DNA of 57,678 nucleotides, taken from contig MNCI01006912.1 in NCBI GenBank assembly GCA_015680685.1, positions 1,171-58,848 on the forward strand, read 5' to 3'. Of this stretch, positions 22,190 through 34,489 are shown piece after piece. The stretch is from Gnetum montanum (Eukaryota > Streptophyta > Gnetopsida > Gnetales > Gnetaceae). The notes under the pieces are model-generated. The model made no database searches. It saw nothing but the letters and a program-made list of their open reading frames with translations, and was not told where the DNA came from. Within the stretch, counting starts at the first letter, position 1; each line of letters begins with the position of its first letter. The position numbers were made by a program, and so were the translations under genes.

Positions 22190-23148
22190 TGATGAGTGTT
22201 AAAGTGTTATTTTGATGGGCCTCCATTGATGTGGCCTCATCAATGAGCCCTCATCAACATAGCCTTGTTTTCATGATTTTGTCTCATTGATGGAACCATG
22301 TTGATGTAGCATTTTCTACATCTATGAGGCTTCATTGATGTAGACCAATAGTAAAAACTATACATAAGAGCTCATAGCTATGTTTATGGGGAGGAGAGTC
22401 ATAGTTGTACCAAATCTCTTATAGTTTTTCCATTTGGGAGTTAGAATATTTCTCTAAGTACTAATAGAAAAAGTTAAAAAGTGTATAGATCTTTATTTGA
22501 GCACTGTTGTACGTAAACCATACTAGTATGTATGGCAATAAAGATAAGCCTTTTGATCAATCCTTGTAGTACTTAGAATAGATTAATGATTTATTTATGC
22601 ATTTAATATTTTCATTAAATATACAATTAATTAATCTCAATTATAATTTAAGTGATTAGTTAATTAATTAAGCTAAATAGATTAAGAACATAAGTACAAC
22701 CACTACGAGCATAAACACGTACTTGCTTGGTAATTCTAGCAATGTTATTGTTTGGTTCACCTAGTAGCATAGTGCTTGGTAACCCAACAATGGATATGTG
22801 GGCTTAGGATGTGTATAAAAAGTGGGACCAAATACTTTTGCTAGGACTAGTTAGAGACTAGTTAAGTAGTTAAATTAAAATAGTTATTAAATTACTTCAT
22901 CTATCTACTTTAAGTACCAAGGAACATAAAACATAAAACAATAAAAATCATATTCCTTGATTACACTTAACCATACCCGTGTACATCAAAAGCATGATTC
23001 GGAAGATAACAAATGACCATTAGAGCAAGGTTTACTTCCTAGATGACTAGTGTACTAGAAGACATAGAGTCTATAGAATTCAACCAATCACACATGAATG
23101 CTTCATGATTCATATGGTTGAGCATAGGGGTACCTTCATTGCTCATCA
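22190..23148 (+). repeat. E5 5' LTR
   Basis: 959 bp, TGATGAG at the start and GCTCATCA at the end. The first 150 bases contain CATTGATG or its complement at 22224, 22238, 22285 and 22333, then a TATACATA box at 22359. It aligns over its length with 38294-39273. Confidence 0.9.
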
Positions 23149-23149
23149 T

Positions 23150-23167
23150 TAGCACCATTTTCAAGGA
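23150..23167 (+). other. E5 primer-binding site (decayed tRNA-Asp type)
   Basis: TAGCACCATTTTCAAGGA aligns with the tRNA-Asp complement TGGCGCCGTTGCCGGGGA, with most differences G to A or C to T. It lies one base after the LTR exactly as in E0. Confidence 0.75.
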
Positions 23168-23297
23168 CTCTTTTTATTTGAAACATGTGCTATATAGGTT
23201 TAGTGAATATGATTAACATCATTGGACAAACCCTAAGGTCAACATCATTCTCAAACATAATATAATCACATAAGCACATTAATATTTGTTTTGCAAA

Positions 23298-25100
23298 ATG
23301 TCTTTTTCTCATAGCCAAGATGATATGAAACTTCCTGTCCCTCAAGAATGCAAGGTGGTATATACTCATCCAAGTAAGTATGTTCCTAACTTTACCTTCA
23401 TCCTACATTAGTATGAACAACTACAATGGCATGATATGGAAGGCAACATTGTAATTCCTCTTGATCAATCACTCTTAATAAATTATACATCCAAGATCTT
23501 TAAGAGGAGTACATTGTGCATAATTATGACTACTGGGACTACTATCCCAATAAAGCATAATGGAATATAGATTGATACCAAGAGAAGCAACATGAGTTTG
23601 TGAAGGGGAAATAATTCACCAATCCTTTGTTCCTACTTAACCAAGATGACAATGAGGACCCTTTCTTTGGGGGCTCTCAACATGAAAATTTTCCATCCCT
23701 CATTACTAGTGATGAGGGTGTGGCCCTAAATCTATAGTCCACTATCAATAATGCAAGTTCAGGTGAAGATGGAAGTTAAGGTAAGGGCTCAAACAAGCAT
23801 CAAGATGATAAGAAACCTAATGAATGTGGCCACAATCATCAAATGGGAGTCGACAAATACCATGGTGATGGTAGTCCTCCCCCCTCTTCATCCTTTTCAT
23901 TTGCATCCTTTTCCTCTTCCTTTTCTAGTTTGGACAAACATCATAGAAAGAAAAATTGTGATGGAGGTGAATTGCAAGACAACAATAATGATTGGCAAGC
24001 CCACAATGAATGAAGTGGTAATAGAGGATATCATTAATTACAACAAAATAATGATGATGATGAACCTTTACTAGCAACTCAAAGCATGCTAAATATTGCA
24101 AAGGCTATGAAAATTCCAACCAAGCATGTGAGAGATAGTTGGATCAGGCACCTAGATATGAAAAATATTTTCAAATTTGAGGAAGGATATAACATTTATC
24201 CACAAACACATATCTAAGATTTCCATGATACTTGTGTCCTAAAAAATATTGAAAATGATTGACATAAATTAAAGCTAATTTTTAGGACACTCATCAAGGA
24301 AGTAGAAAGTTGGTATTGGTTCTTGGAGCTAGAATCTATTTGTAGGTAGAGTAAAATGCTAGATCTATTTAATGATAAGTATCATACATACTCTAGAGTA
24401 TCTAATCTGAGAAGGAAAATCTAAGTATGGAAGCAAGAAAACCATGAACCCTTGGATGTTGTCATGGGTAAATACTATTCTCTCATATATTGATTCCCTA
24501 GCCATGGTTATTTTTAGAGGGAACAACGTTTCCCTTATCATTGATGGACTTAGATCAGAAACAAGAAGAAATCTTGGGGTTTATGCCCAAGGGAGACTAT
24601 CAAAACTTCAAGTTCATCAAATTCAAATGCTAATTGAGTAGGTAGTAAAAAAGGAAGATGAGCTGAAAAAATGAAAAATTCTAGAGGAATACAATAAGGA
24701 TCCATTCATCAGAAAGAGGGAAGTTGAATTTTACAATAGTGAGGAAGAATCACCTCTTGATGAGGTGGTCAATATAAAGACCTTGCCAATCCAAAAAACT
24801 ATGTCTAAAATTTTCACCAAGGTGGATAAAATGCGGGATTTGTTGGATGAAAAATTTCAAGCTACTCTAAAAATCACTAAAGAATCAAGAGAGCATAGTA
24901 GTGATCATAACCATAAGAGGTAAAAATAAGTTGAATGTACCTACCAAAGGGATAAGGGCAAAGTTGATATAGTAGATGAAGTTGCAAAAACTAAATTAAA
25001 TGATGATGGTGGGTGTCACAACTACCAATACTAACATCCTAAGGGATGTTATTCCATCATGTTACACTTATAAGAGTTTGGGATGTATTCTTTAAATCCA
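23298..25100 (+). pseudogene. gag: E5 gag
   Basis: Begins with ATG at 23298. KVVYTHPSKYVPNFTF and DMEGNIVIPL match the E0 gag, and the stop between them is TAG for the Gln seen before a Leu-x-Trp. Further along are YHGDGSPPPSSS-like and DDDEPLLATQSMLN blocks, then the capsid body KHVRDSWIRHLDMKNIF and IKEVESWYWFLELES, LGVYAQGRLSKLQVHQIQML (24576-24635) and a charged tail. A degenerate zinc knuckle, GGCHNYQY-HPKGC, sits near 25010-25050. Multiple stops and shifts. Length (about 600 codons) is typical of this lineage. Confidence 0.75.
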
Positions 25101-25689
25101 TAACTAGCAAGAAGGTAAGCACCTAAAAGGTTTCCTTATCATCAAGGCAACCTTAGGTAGTTTCATCAATAGCAGCAATATTATCCAAGTAGAGTACCAT
25201 TGCAACCATACAAGCAATACCAATAGTGAAACCAACCATAGTCATGGAGGATGCCACCACCAAGGCAAAAATACCCTTACAGGTAATCAGATCTATATGG
25301 ATATTATGTTTAACAACCATTGTCTCCATGTGACTCTTTTAGTCATACTTCTCCTTTCTAGCATCACTACTATCCTCCCGAGTACTATAGATCTAATTCT
25401 CCATATTCTAGAAGGAATACCACATTTCATCATTATCCTCCTTCTATTCCTCCATCCTCAATCCAACTACTGCCTACTCCATCTATGTAGGGTGAACTTC
25501 TAACCTAGTTGTACCAATGAAATGATACTAGAGCCATCCATCTACAACCAATTTATCAATTGAGGGGTGAAAAACCTTGTGCTTATAAAAGGCCTTTCTT
25601 CCAACCCACCAGCCCTACTAAGCCCTCATTAACTCAAGTAGCTAGCCATCCTACTCATACTTCACCCTCTGCAAATCATTCCATCAGGA

Positions 25690-26140
25690 TCCCTTTAGAC
25701 TAAATGTCATCCAAAATCCATACTATCATGCTTACTTATGTTGTATCTAATTGGATCTAGGCTGGCAACCTTCCTAGGAAATTAGTTGATCCTAGGTGTC
25801 CCCTTATCCATCTACAAATTGTTGGGAATGAACCATGTAAGGCTCTTTTTAATTTAGTTTTTTGTATGAATTTGATTTCACATGAGATGTATACTACTTG
25901 GAACCTATTGCCTCTAAAGAAGAGAAATATTAGATTGGAAATGGTAGACCAATCCATCACTATTTCATTGGGATTGGATGGAGACATTATGACCACTATC
26001 TATGGGTGTTCTTATCCTATTGACTTCCTAGTAATCAAGGTTAAAAATTGCAAGGGGAACTATCCAATCATTATGAGAAGGACATGGTTAAGTATAGTAG
26101 ATGTAAGAATGGACATTATAGATCTTTTCCTATAGATATT
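25690..26140 (+). pseudogene. E5 protease
   Basis: Pepsin-like retroviral-type protease remnant: GNEPCKALFNLVFCMNLIS, then LEMVDQSITISLGL, TTIYGCSYPIDFLVI and YPIIMRRTWL. In the family the first block is F-D-L-G; here Asp is Asn and Gly is Val, so the copy is catalytically dead regardless of stops. The frame 25866-26135 is uninterrupted. Confidence 0.7.
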
Positions 26141-26739
26141 AAAAGAAATGGATTTGAAAAGATTGGGAAAAGATGAGTTCCATGCATTATGTATAATGAT
26201 TCAGGATGCAATTATGTGCAAAAGCTTTGGTCCATAAAATGAGCATTTACCTCTACATGCAAGCAGTGTGCACAAGAAGCATATATTCAAAGGTGTCTAT
26301 ATGTAGCAATCACAAAATAGGAGGATACTCAGTGGTTGATCGCTAATTCTAATAGCATCACAATATGCATGGAACCTACTAAGAGCCTAACATGTGCCTA
26401 TGTTGTAGGCATGGATAAACTAGAGCAAGTTTATAACCAACTCTCTAATGATGAAAATACTAATACCAATTGGGAAGAGGTGGAGATCCCCAAAAATTTT
26501 AAATAATAGCCCCTATGACTGAAAACTTTACCTACTAGCCTAGAATATGCATTCTTGAAAAATGGAAAGCTGATTATAATTAATGCCAAAATTGCTCCTA
26601 AAAAAAAGAAAAATTATTGAAAGTGGTTAACAAATGGCCAACAACTTTTTCATAGTCATATCATAAACTCACTTGAATTGATCCATAGATATGCAAGCAT
26701 GATATTTGCACTAATCTATCCATGAATCCAAGGAGGCAA

Positions 26740-27420
26740 TGAAAATGGTAGTTGAACCCAAAATTAAAGCAAACTATCAAAGAGAAGATTGAGTAACTCC
26801 TTAATGCAGGGTTCATCTACCACACTGTGAATAGTGAGTGGATCAGCCCACTCATGATAGTGTCAAAGAAAGATGGAAAATGGTGGTTTTGCATTGACTT
26901 TAGGTTGTTAAACATGATAACATTTAAGGATCATTTTCTATTTCTATTCATTGATCAAGTATTGTACACCATTTCTGGGCATTGCTACTATAGTTTTCTA
27001 GATGGTTATAGTGGCTATAACCAAATCTAGATTGCACCAAAATATCAAGCTAAAATAACATTCACAAGTTCCTAAGGAACCTTTTCATATTTCAATATGC
27101 CTTTTAGTCTATGTAATACTCTTACTACTTTCCAATAGCTAGTCTTAAGCATTTTTCAATAGCAGATTGGTAACATGGTAGAAGTCTTTATGGATGACTT
27201 CTCTACCTATAGGGCTACATTTGAGCAAGCCTTGGATCACTTTGATCAAGTACTAAAAATATGTGTGAAAATAAATATATGGCTCAATTGGCAAAAGAGT
27301 CATCTCATGGTCCAAGAAGGCATAGTCATAGGGCACAAAATTTCATAGGAAGGGATTAAGGTAGATCTTGAAAACATAAGGGTCATCCAAGGAATCACAC
27401 ACCAACCATAGATAATCAAA
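26740..27420 (+). pseudogene. E5 reverse transcriptase
   Basis: Clear RT: LLNAGFIYHTVNSEWISPLM, VSKKDGKWWFCIDFRLLN, HCYYSFLDGYSGYNQI, FSYFNMPFSLCNTLTTFQ and VEVFMDDFSTY (active-site F-M-D-D near 27190), then HFDQVLKIC and KSHLMVQEGIVIGHKIS. The frame is nearly continuous; most breaks are TAG or TAA at Gln positions. Athila/Tat type judging from FLDGYSGYNQI and MPFSLCN. Confidence 0.88.
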
Positions 27421-27469
27421 GATCCTTGATCATTCCTTAGATAAACTAGTTACTATTGTTAGTTTATAG

Positions 27470-27990
27470 AGAATTTCTCTAAGATGGCAAAGCCATTGGT
27501 CGATCTTACAAAGAAATATGCTCCATTCATCTAGACAAAGGAGTGTGAACATGCATTCTAATAGCTAAGGAAAAACTCATAGAAAATCCAATTCTACGAG
27601 TAGCTAACTAGTCCAAACCATTCTATATAATGACATATGCATCTAGTTATGCCTTGGGTGTCATGCTTACACAATTGGATGATAAGAAATATCCATACTA
27701 CATCCAGTACATGAGCCAAAGCATTGTGGGTGTGTAGTTGAATTACACCATAACTAATAAAGAGCTAATGGTAGTGGTATATGCTCTAGAAAAGTTCATG
27801 CACTATGTGCTTGGATATAAAGTACTTATGTACACTGATCATAGTGCCATCTTCTTTCTCATGTACAAACCAACGGTAAGTGCCTATGTCATATAGTGGC
27901 AAGTGATCTTGCAGGAACTCGATCTTACAATGGTAGATCAAAAAGGAACTAAGAATGTGGTTGCTGACCACTTGTCTTAGTTGCAATGGG
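27470..27990 (+). pseudogene. E5 RNase H
   Basis: Begins near FSKMAKPLVDLTKK, continues YATYASSYALGVMLTQLDD, YMSQSIVGV, LNYTITNKELMVVVYALEKF, YKVLMYTDHSAIFFLM and ends KNVVADHLS-LQ (27953-27985). The Glu and the Asp of TDHSA are kept, while the first metal-binding position (D-A-S in relatives) is not. Degrades the RNA strand during reverse transcription in intact relatives. Confidence 0.82.
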
Positions 27991-28019
27991 ATAACAAAGA
28001 GTAGGAAAGCCCATTATCT

Positions 28020-29370
28020 AATCTATTTCCTAATAAACTCCTCTTTGCCATTGCAATAAATGAACAAACGCCCATAGAAGTAAAATGGTATGATGGCATC
28101 CTCTCTTATCTTCTTACTCAAGAGATACCACAAGATCTAGACCATAGGAAGAAATAACAATTTCTTCATCAAGCTAAGTACTTCATGGAAATCAATGGAC
28201 ACCTTTACAAGGTGTGTGCCAATGGCCTAGTTCATTAGTATGTCCTTGATGTATATCAATTACGAGTTCTCCAAGATGCTCATGAAGGCCCCTGTGGAGG
28301 CCACAATGTTGGGAGATGCATAGCCATAAAAATCCTAATTGCAAGATACTATTGGCCCATAATCTTCAAGGATGTCCATAAATTTTTTTGATCCTATAAC
28401 CACTGTCAATGAGATTGTGGGATGACTACACAAATGGAGAATTCTCTACAATGGATTCAACCACTAGAGCCCTTTGACATATGGAGCATTGACTTCATGG
28501 GTTCCATCACACCCATGTCCAATGAAAAGGTGTATTATAATTGTTACCTTTGACTACTGTACCAATTGGGTATAATTAGTAGCTATCATCAACTATACAT
28601 CATTCATTTCTACTCAATTTGTGAAAAACAAATGTTGTGAATAGGTTTGGGGTGCCACATGTACTAATTTCTAACAATGGAACTCATTTTATATGTGCCA
28701 ATTTTTGAAAACTCATGCAACTTTTTGGGTTTCAACATAAATTAACAACACCCTATCATTGCCAAGCCAATGGTCAAGTAGAGGTAACTAATAGGGAGAT
28801 TACAAAGATTCTAACAAGAACTATTAGCAAATATAGGAGAGAATGGAGCACAAAACTTAGTGATTCCCTTTAGGCCTACCACTTAACATGGAAACTTCTT
28901 CTTAGCTACTCTCCCTATGAGTTGGTGTATAGAAAACTTCCAATGCTCCCAATTCAATTCAAGATTTGTACACTTTTAATAGCTTGTGACTTGGACCTTG
29001 ACATAAGCCTAGCACAAAGAGAAAGACTGATCAACTTGAATGTGCTAGATAAAAACTGATTAGTAGCCCTGTCCGTGAATGAAGTGCACAAGGCATTTAG
29101 CAAGAAAGGACATGATCTTAGAATATGGAAAGCAAAATTTCAACTAGGAGATAAGATTCTCTATTGGAATCCCACATGCGTACCTTAAGAAACTAAATTC
29201 CAAACATTGTGGAAAGCACCTTATATAATTAATGAAAATTTTCATTATGGGGACATGATCATATACAAACCTGAGAGCCAAAATAAAAATTTATTAGTCA
29301 ATGTCCAATAGATTAAGCCTTTCTATAAGCCCAATCAAGCTAGTGTAATAAATACCTCAATAGATGGACA
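28020..29370 (+). pseudogene. E5 integrase
   Basis: Zinc-binding head: FLHQAKYFMEINGHLYKVC, DAHEGPCGGHNVGRC, YYWPIIFKDVHKF and a C-x-x-C remnant. Catalytic core: IWSIDFMGSI (first Asp), GVPHVLISNNGTHF (second Asp changed to Asn), PYHCQANGQVEVTNREI (Glu kept). Tail: YELVYRKLPMLPIQF, FQLGDKILYWNP and the decayed GPY-like WKAPYIINENF. Several frame changes occur between 28500 and 28700. Inserts element DNA into chromosomes in intact relatives; this copy lacks one catalytic Asp. Confidence 0.85.
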
Positions 29371-30823
29371 ACCATGCTCAATTTTTTAGATCTCCTCCTC
29401 CCAACTTAGTCATGGGGGAGATGGCCATCTATGCTAATCATATATGTGGCTCCTTAGTATCTTTATTTTTTTTGTTTTTATACAATTTTCTATTTGTAAT
29501 TTATTTATTTTACACCTTTTTGATTTTACACCATTTTTATTTTACATCATCATTAGTACGTTTGAATATTTCTTGAATATTTTACACTTTATTGTATATT
29601 TTACGTTATTTTAGTATGATTTTCTAATTTTTCTTAATAAATGTTTTTTATGATAATAGGACATAGCAGTGTTGTAGCTACTACTAATGATGGTTTGTGC
29701 TTAATGTTTTATTTGTTGATGTCTAGTTTCTATTTTAAAATTTTTGTAGCGATAGCTAAGTTATGGTTTCTTTTTCATGGAATAGGTAGTGATTCTATGA
29801 CATTCACCCATCAAAAAAATCTATGGTTTTCTTGTTTTGAAAATTTAAGGTCTCTTTTCATGAAATAAACTTTTAATAAATTTGCCACCTTGGTAGTTTT
29901 TAGAATTGGGAAGGATTCAAAGGTTTGCATAGGATGTGACTTCAATGGGACTCAATACTCTTTATACTCTTTTACTTACTTGGATACTTGAGTGTTTTCA
30001 TAAAATTCTTACCATTCCATGTTAACCAATAATATAAAGTTAAAAAAGTCTTTTCATGGTGTGGTTTCCATCCAAAAAAATGAAAAAAACAAACATGATG
30101 AAAATTCAAAGCACATCCCTTAGATAAATAAATGTGCTATAGGCACTAGTTATGAGACTAGAAAGATGTGTTTCCCATGACTAAATATCCCCTCTAACTA
30201 AGGCCCTCTCTCATCTCTTACTTCTTTTTTCTTCTTTTTATGGAATGATGGTTGTTCTGTGGGAGTACTCATATGTCTCAAGGAGATGGATCAATCTTGG
30301 AGTGGCAATGCAAAGTCATTAAAAAAGGTTGATTTTGGTTTAGACTAAGGATGAATCTCCTCAAGTAATTTCAAACACAAACTCCACAAGGAACTTCTTA
30401 CAACCTTAATTCATAATTCAATTCCACCTTCTTTATCATCCATCTCTACTATTCATAGCTCACCTCATTACCAAAGTCGATGTTCTTGATTCGGTATCTT
30501 GGTTTGACGTACTTGAATTCTTAGGTAGAATATTTTGGATTTTGGTCCTTAACTTCCATCAACCTTTAATCACCTATGGGACCCATGAACTCCTTAGGTT
30601 GAGGTTATGTAAGGGCAAACAAGGCATATGTTTTCTATGGAGAGGACCCACTTGCATATCTCTTGGTTGAATTCATTAAGCACCTTCTCCTTAGGTGTTC
30701 TTACAATTAGAATCTTTTGTACATCTATCTCTTGCATCAAACATGTGTTCCTTTACATATTTTGTTTAATAAACACATTCTTGATAAAATTTTTAAATTT
30801 TTAAGCTGTCAAAGATCCTTTTC
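29371..30823. other. E5 region after integrase, no gene recognised
   Basis: Pyrimidine-rich at 29430-29640 and AT-rich after. Short frames at 29364-29576 and 29641-29868 are hydrophobic because of T-rich composition and carry no motif I can name. This corresponds to the non-coding or env-like zone downstream of integrase in Athila elements. Confidence 0.5.
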
Positions 30824-31499
30824 AATGATATCATCATATTCTTGGCTTTTCTAGGAATCCATGGATCCCAAATTCATTGAAAAATACCTTGTATTTCTTA
30901 AGATATTCAAAATTCAAAATTTTTCATATAGGCTCCATATATGAGGCCCCATTGATAGATTAGACACGTATATGAGGCCTCATATACCTAGCCCCATTGA
31001 TGTAATAGAAAAATAGTATATATATGCATGATCCCACATTGAAATTTTCACATTTTCTCATAAACACGAAGGGAGCTTTTCAAATTTTCAAAGCCTAGAA
31101 CCTTCTAGAGAACATAACTTCCTAATTCTTTATCCAAATAACTCTCTCCTTCAACCCTATAGCTATCGGAGGTAAGATCTTGGTTGTGGGGACGACAAAT
31201 GTGCCATTTCTAATAAAAAAAATTCACCAACTTTTCTAACTCTCACAAAGGTTTAACTAAAAAATCAATTATTAAATACCAAATTACAAGATCTAAAATT
31301 TTCCAAAAGATTCGGTAACATCTAAAATAAAAAGTAATAAATAATTAATAAAATAATCAATCTACCATGGTCCAATCTTAGTCAAAGTATAACTAACTAA
31401 TGAGAGAAGGTATTCAAAAATTTAAAGTTACACATTATATCTACTAATCCATGGATGTGTTATGATCATAGATGGCATCAAAATGAAAACACACACAGG

Positions 31500-33060
31500 A
31501 AGCAGGACCATCTCAACCAAGGAAGAAATAGCCTAGAATAAGAAGGGGCCAAGAATAAGCCCAAGAAGGACCATTTGCAACCCTGCCATAGGTCCTCATA
31601 GCAAAGAGGTTGAGATTGAATCTATTTGGTAGATTCTAAAACCAGCAATAGCAATAGAACATTCCCACCAAGATGATGCTCTATATCAACAAGAAAATCT
31701 TGAGGTGACCTTAATAGATGCCTACCTAAATCAAATCAAATTTATGAAGGTCCAAAAAATAGTGCTCCAAGAATTAAAATTTGACCTTTTCTTGAAGTAA
31801 GCAGCAAAAGAAGTGTAGGACCAAATGAAGGCCTCTCCCATGTGAATAATCATGACCTCCACTAGGGAGTGGTACATGGGAGAGACATTTTTATTCTAAA
31901 ATAATATGCAAGCTAGTTTAATTTTCAAAATCAAGGACATCTTAGTGTCCTACTCAATGCAGGACATTGCTAAAGTGCTTGCGTTGCTAGAAACAAGGGA
32001 AAATCTTATTGAGATTTCAATGTAGGTAGATCCTAGCATCAAGAAAGAATGGGTACGATAGTGCTATGGTGTTGACTACAAAGAGTTTGGTGCACTCACA
32101 CTAGTAGAAAGGATCTACTACAAGATTGTGGACTTACACCTAAACCCCATGGTGAGGGTAAGAAAAATCACTACCTTTTCTACCCATGCACAAGCTACTT
32201 TGAATGGGACATTCTCTGTCAACCTTCCATAGCTAATCTATCTAGAGATGGAGAAGAAATTCAAAGAAAATGAACATGGAAGAAAGACACTTCCCTTTCC
32301 ATGCCTCATCAAAAATGTTGTTAGGTGTGCTCTGACTGATAATTGGGCAAAGATGATGAAAGATAAGATGCCTGCAACAACCATTCAAGAAGAGAAGCAG
32401 AAACCATCACCTACACATGCCACTCAAACAATCATGTTAGACATCATTGTAATAGCCCAAAATTTATGTGAATATAGAGAATGGCTCTTAAGTGAACAAG
32501 AGCAACAAGCACGCATGAGTGGTGGGGATCCATCTATGTACCAACCAACAATGAGTCACCTTAATGAGATGGCCCTAATAATCATCTTCATGGGTGGAGG
32601 TGGATCTATTTTCTAGGCCCAAAGAATGTAGTTACCTATGAGATTAAATCCTAGTGCTAGAGAGGTCATCATATCTCTTGTAGAATTGTAGCCACTCCCA
32701 AAAATTTTGGATACATCATAGCCTTCTCGATGATCATGGAGGAAGGCTAGGGAGCAATAGTATTGGTGATGTAGGACTAAGGTCAAGAGACAATAGTAGA
32801 GGTGGTTGCTAACATAATAGCTAAAACCCTCAATGCATGTATAGCATCTATACTAAATGCCACTACAGTCAAAGATGTGTAGACATTCACAGGGACCATA
32901 ATAGTGATTGAAAATGTCAATGACTAGAATGGGTACACCAAGAGCTTCATGGGTGCATAGCTTTGATCCTGCATCCATGTGACGGTCTATTGGAGGCAAA
33001 GATGGAGTGCCTAGAATGATCTTATCAATTGAAAAGGTACTTATTAAATGCAATGTCGTA
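31500..33060 (+). pseudogene. E5 extra ORF, plant-transposon-protein-like (unit 1)
   Basis: Downstream of integrase, a decayed frame gives REWYMGETFLF, IFKIKDILVSYSMQDIAKVL, YGVDYKEFGALTLVERIYYKIVDLHLNP and STHAQATLNGTF; then an open stretch 32248-32616 with LEMEKKFKENEHGRKTLPFPCLIKNVVRCAL and NLCEYREWLLSEQEQQA. The order of an E/R-W-Y start, a hydrophobic V-x-F-S block, and LPFPCLI-x-x-x-x-R resembles the domain annotated in plants as putative plant transposon protein. Family call is tentative. Past 32616 the frame degrades. The function of such ORFs in retroelements is unknown to me. Confidence 0.5.
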
Positions 33061-33099
33061 ACATTGTTAAGTGCTTGTAGGATGTTTATAATGTCAATG

Positions 33100-34026
33100 A
33101 TGTTAATGGAGGTGAGTGTAGTCTAGGGTTTTCTCTAAAAATAGAGGTGTTGATGCATGATTATGTGCAAAAATAACAACCAAATGCAAGTAAATTCTAG
33201 AATGCAAATAAAAATGCTAACAAAATATGCGGGGAGAAAGCAAAAGAAAAAGTGGCACCACCCAAAATGGGGATAGTGTAGTTAATTGCAAGAAAGGTAA
33301 AGATTAATGTGATGTATGAACAAGCATAGTAGGTAGCGTAGTCATAGTATTGGGATGTATAGGCTATAAAAACTAATGTCCACCATGAAGTTTGTGCCTA
33401 TCGAGTATCCCATGGATTGCGGTGGTGTGCAAAGGTACCTATTGGTGTACTGATTCTTAGCTTGAACTGGTTTTCCTAAGAAATGCCAAAGGTGCCAACC
33501 AAAAATGTCAAGCGTGTTTGAGTTTTGTCCACTAAATGCAAAAATTTCCAACCAAAATGCTCAAAATGCTCTGATGCCAACCCCTAAAACTTAGAACTCT
33601 AGGATATTTATAGAGTTAGGGTTGCCATGAATTGTAGATCGGGCACCACATTGTAATGGGGTCATCGAGACTATGTTGCATCAAACTATGCTCCCCACTA
33701 AAGAAAATGATGTTCTGCTGGTGTGCTCCAATGGACCTTATGAGACTGGTACACTATGACAACACTACCCAATTGCATGTAAGTGCCAAAAAGACCATAA
33801 TGTACCTGAAAAATGCAAAATAGTGCAAACTTGGAAACTATGCTCTAGGACTACGTTGTCCATTGTCTCGATTAGTGTTGAGCATAGGTATAATTTGGGG
33901 ACAAATGGGGATGCAAAAAGAGACAAAACGTGTTGATCTTGCTTGTTGAAGGTGTGTCAAAGATGATGTGGATGCTAGTGCTACATTTTGGAGGCCTCTG
34001 AAAGTTGTTCTACATGACTTCACTCA
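33100..34026. other. E5 unit 1 spacer before the hairpin zone
   Basis: No coding signal. It contains many AAATGC and CCAAC words and is matched by 36290-37233 in unit 2, including a short insertion of GGGGTTGGCCACCGTAGTG-like sequence near 36596 not present in unit 1. Confidence 0.5.
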
Positions 34027-34489
34027 ACTACGCTCTAGAGTGTAGTCTCAATAGTTAGAAAATTTTGAAAAAATTACATTCCCATGCTAACTATGCTCTA
34101 GAGCATAGTCCTAGCAGTAGGAAGCATGGTCCTAATACTTGAGAAAAATCTTGCAAAAATTGAGCTTCCAAACTGTCTATACTTAACTACACTCCCAAGT
34201 GTAGTCTTGATAATTAGAAAAAATTTGCAAAATTTGTGTCTTTATGTAGAATATGTTGACTACACTCTAGAACATAGTAGGAAGCATAATCTAGCACTTA
34301 AAAGTTTTTCCAAACTATACCTTCCAACCCAACTAGGCTCTACAACTACTAGCTGATAATTTGGAAAATTTGCAAAACTAGCTATTTGTGTGTTGACTAC
34401 ACTAACTATGCTCTAGAGGATAGTCCTAGTAGTGGAGAGCATAGTATCATCACTTAGAAATAATTTTTAGCTATTGTATTGATACTTAG
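34027..34489. repeat. Hairpin-forming degenerate repeat, unit 1
   Basis: A 20-bp palindrome core, ACTATGCTCTAGAGCATAGT, is perfect at 34090-34109 and has one mismatch at 34027-34046. Variants recur near 34185, 34258 and 34398, alternating with AAAATTTGCAAAA-like spacers, at about 60-95-base intervals. Each core could fold into a 10-bp stem. Confidence 0.7.

Larger units (their letters stand above)
30824..34489 (+). repeat. E5 internal tandem duplication, unit 1
   Basis: About 3666 bp, repeated from 34490 onward. Matching starts: AATGATATCATCATATTCTT at 30824 and AATGATTTCATCATATTCTT at 34490. The unit contains a segment like a U3 (GGCCCCATTGAT and a TATATATATG run near 30945-31035), the extra ORF, and a hairpin-repeat zone. 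The copies differ at roughly one base in ten where I compared them by eye. Confidence 0.8.

Noticed and set aside
34027-34489. CRISPR-like array
   Set aside because: Repeats are degenerate, spacers are also related to one another, and the setting is a plant retrotransposon.
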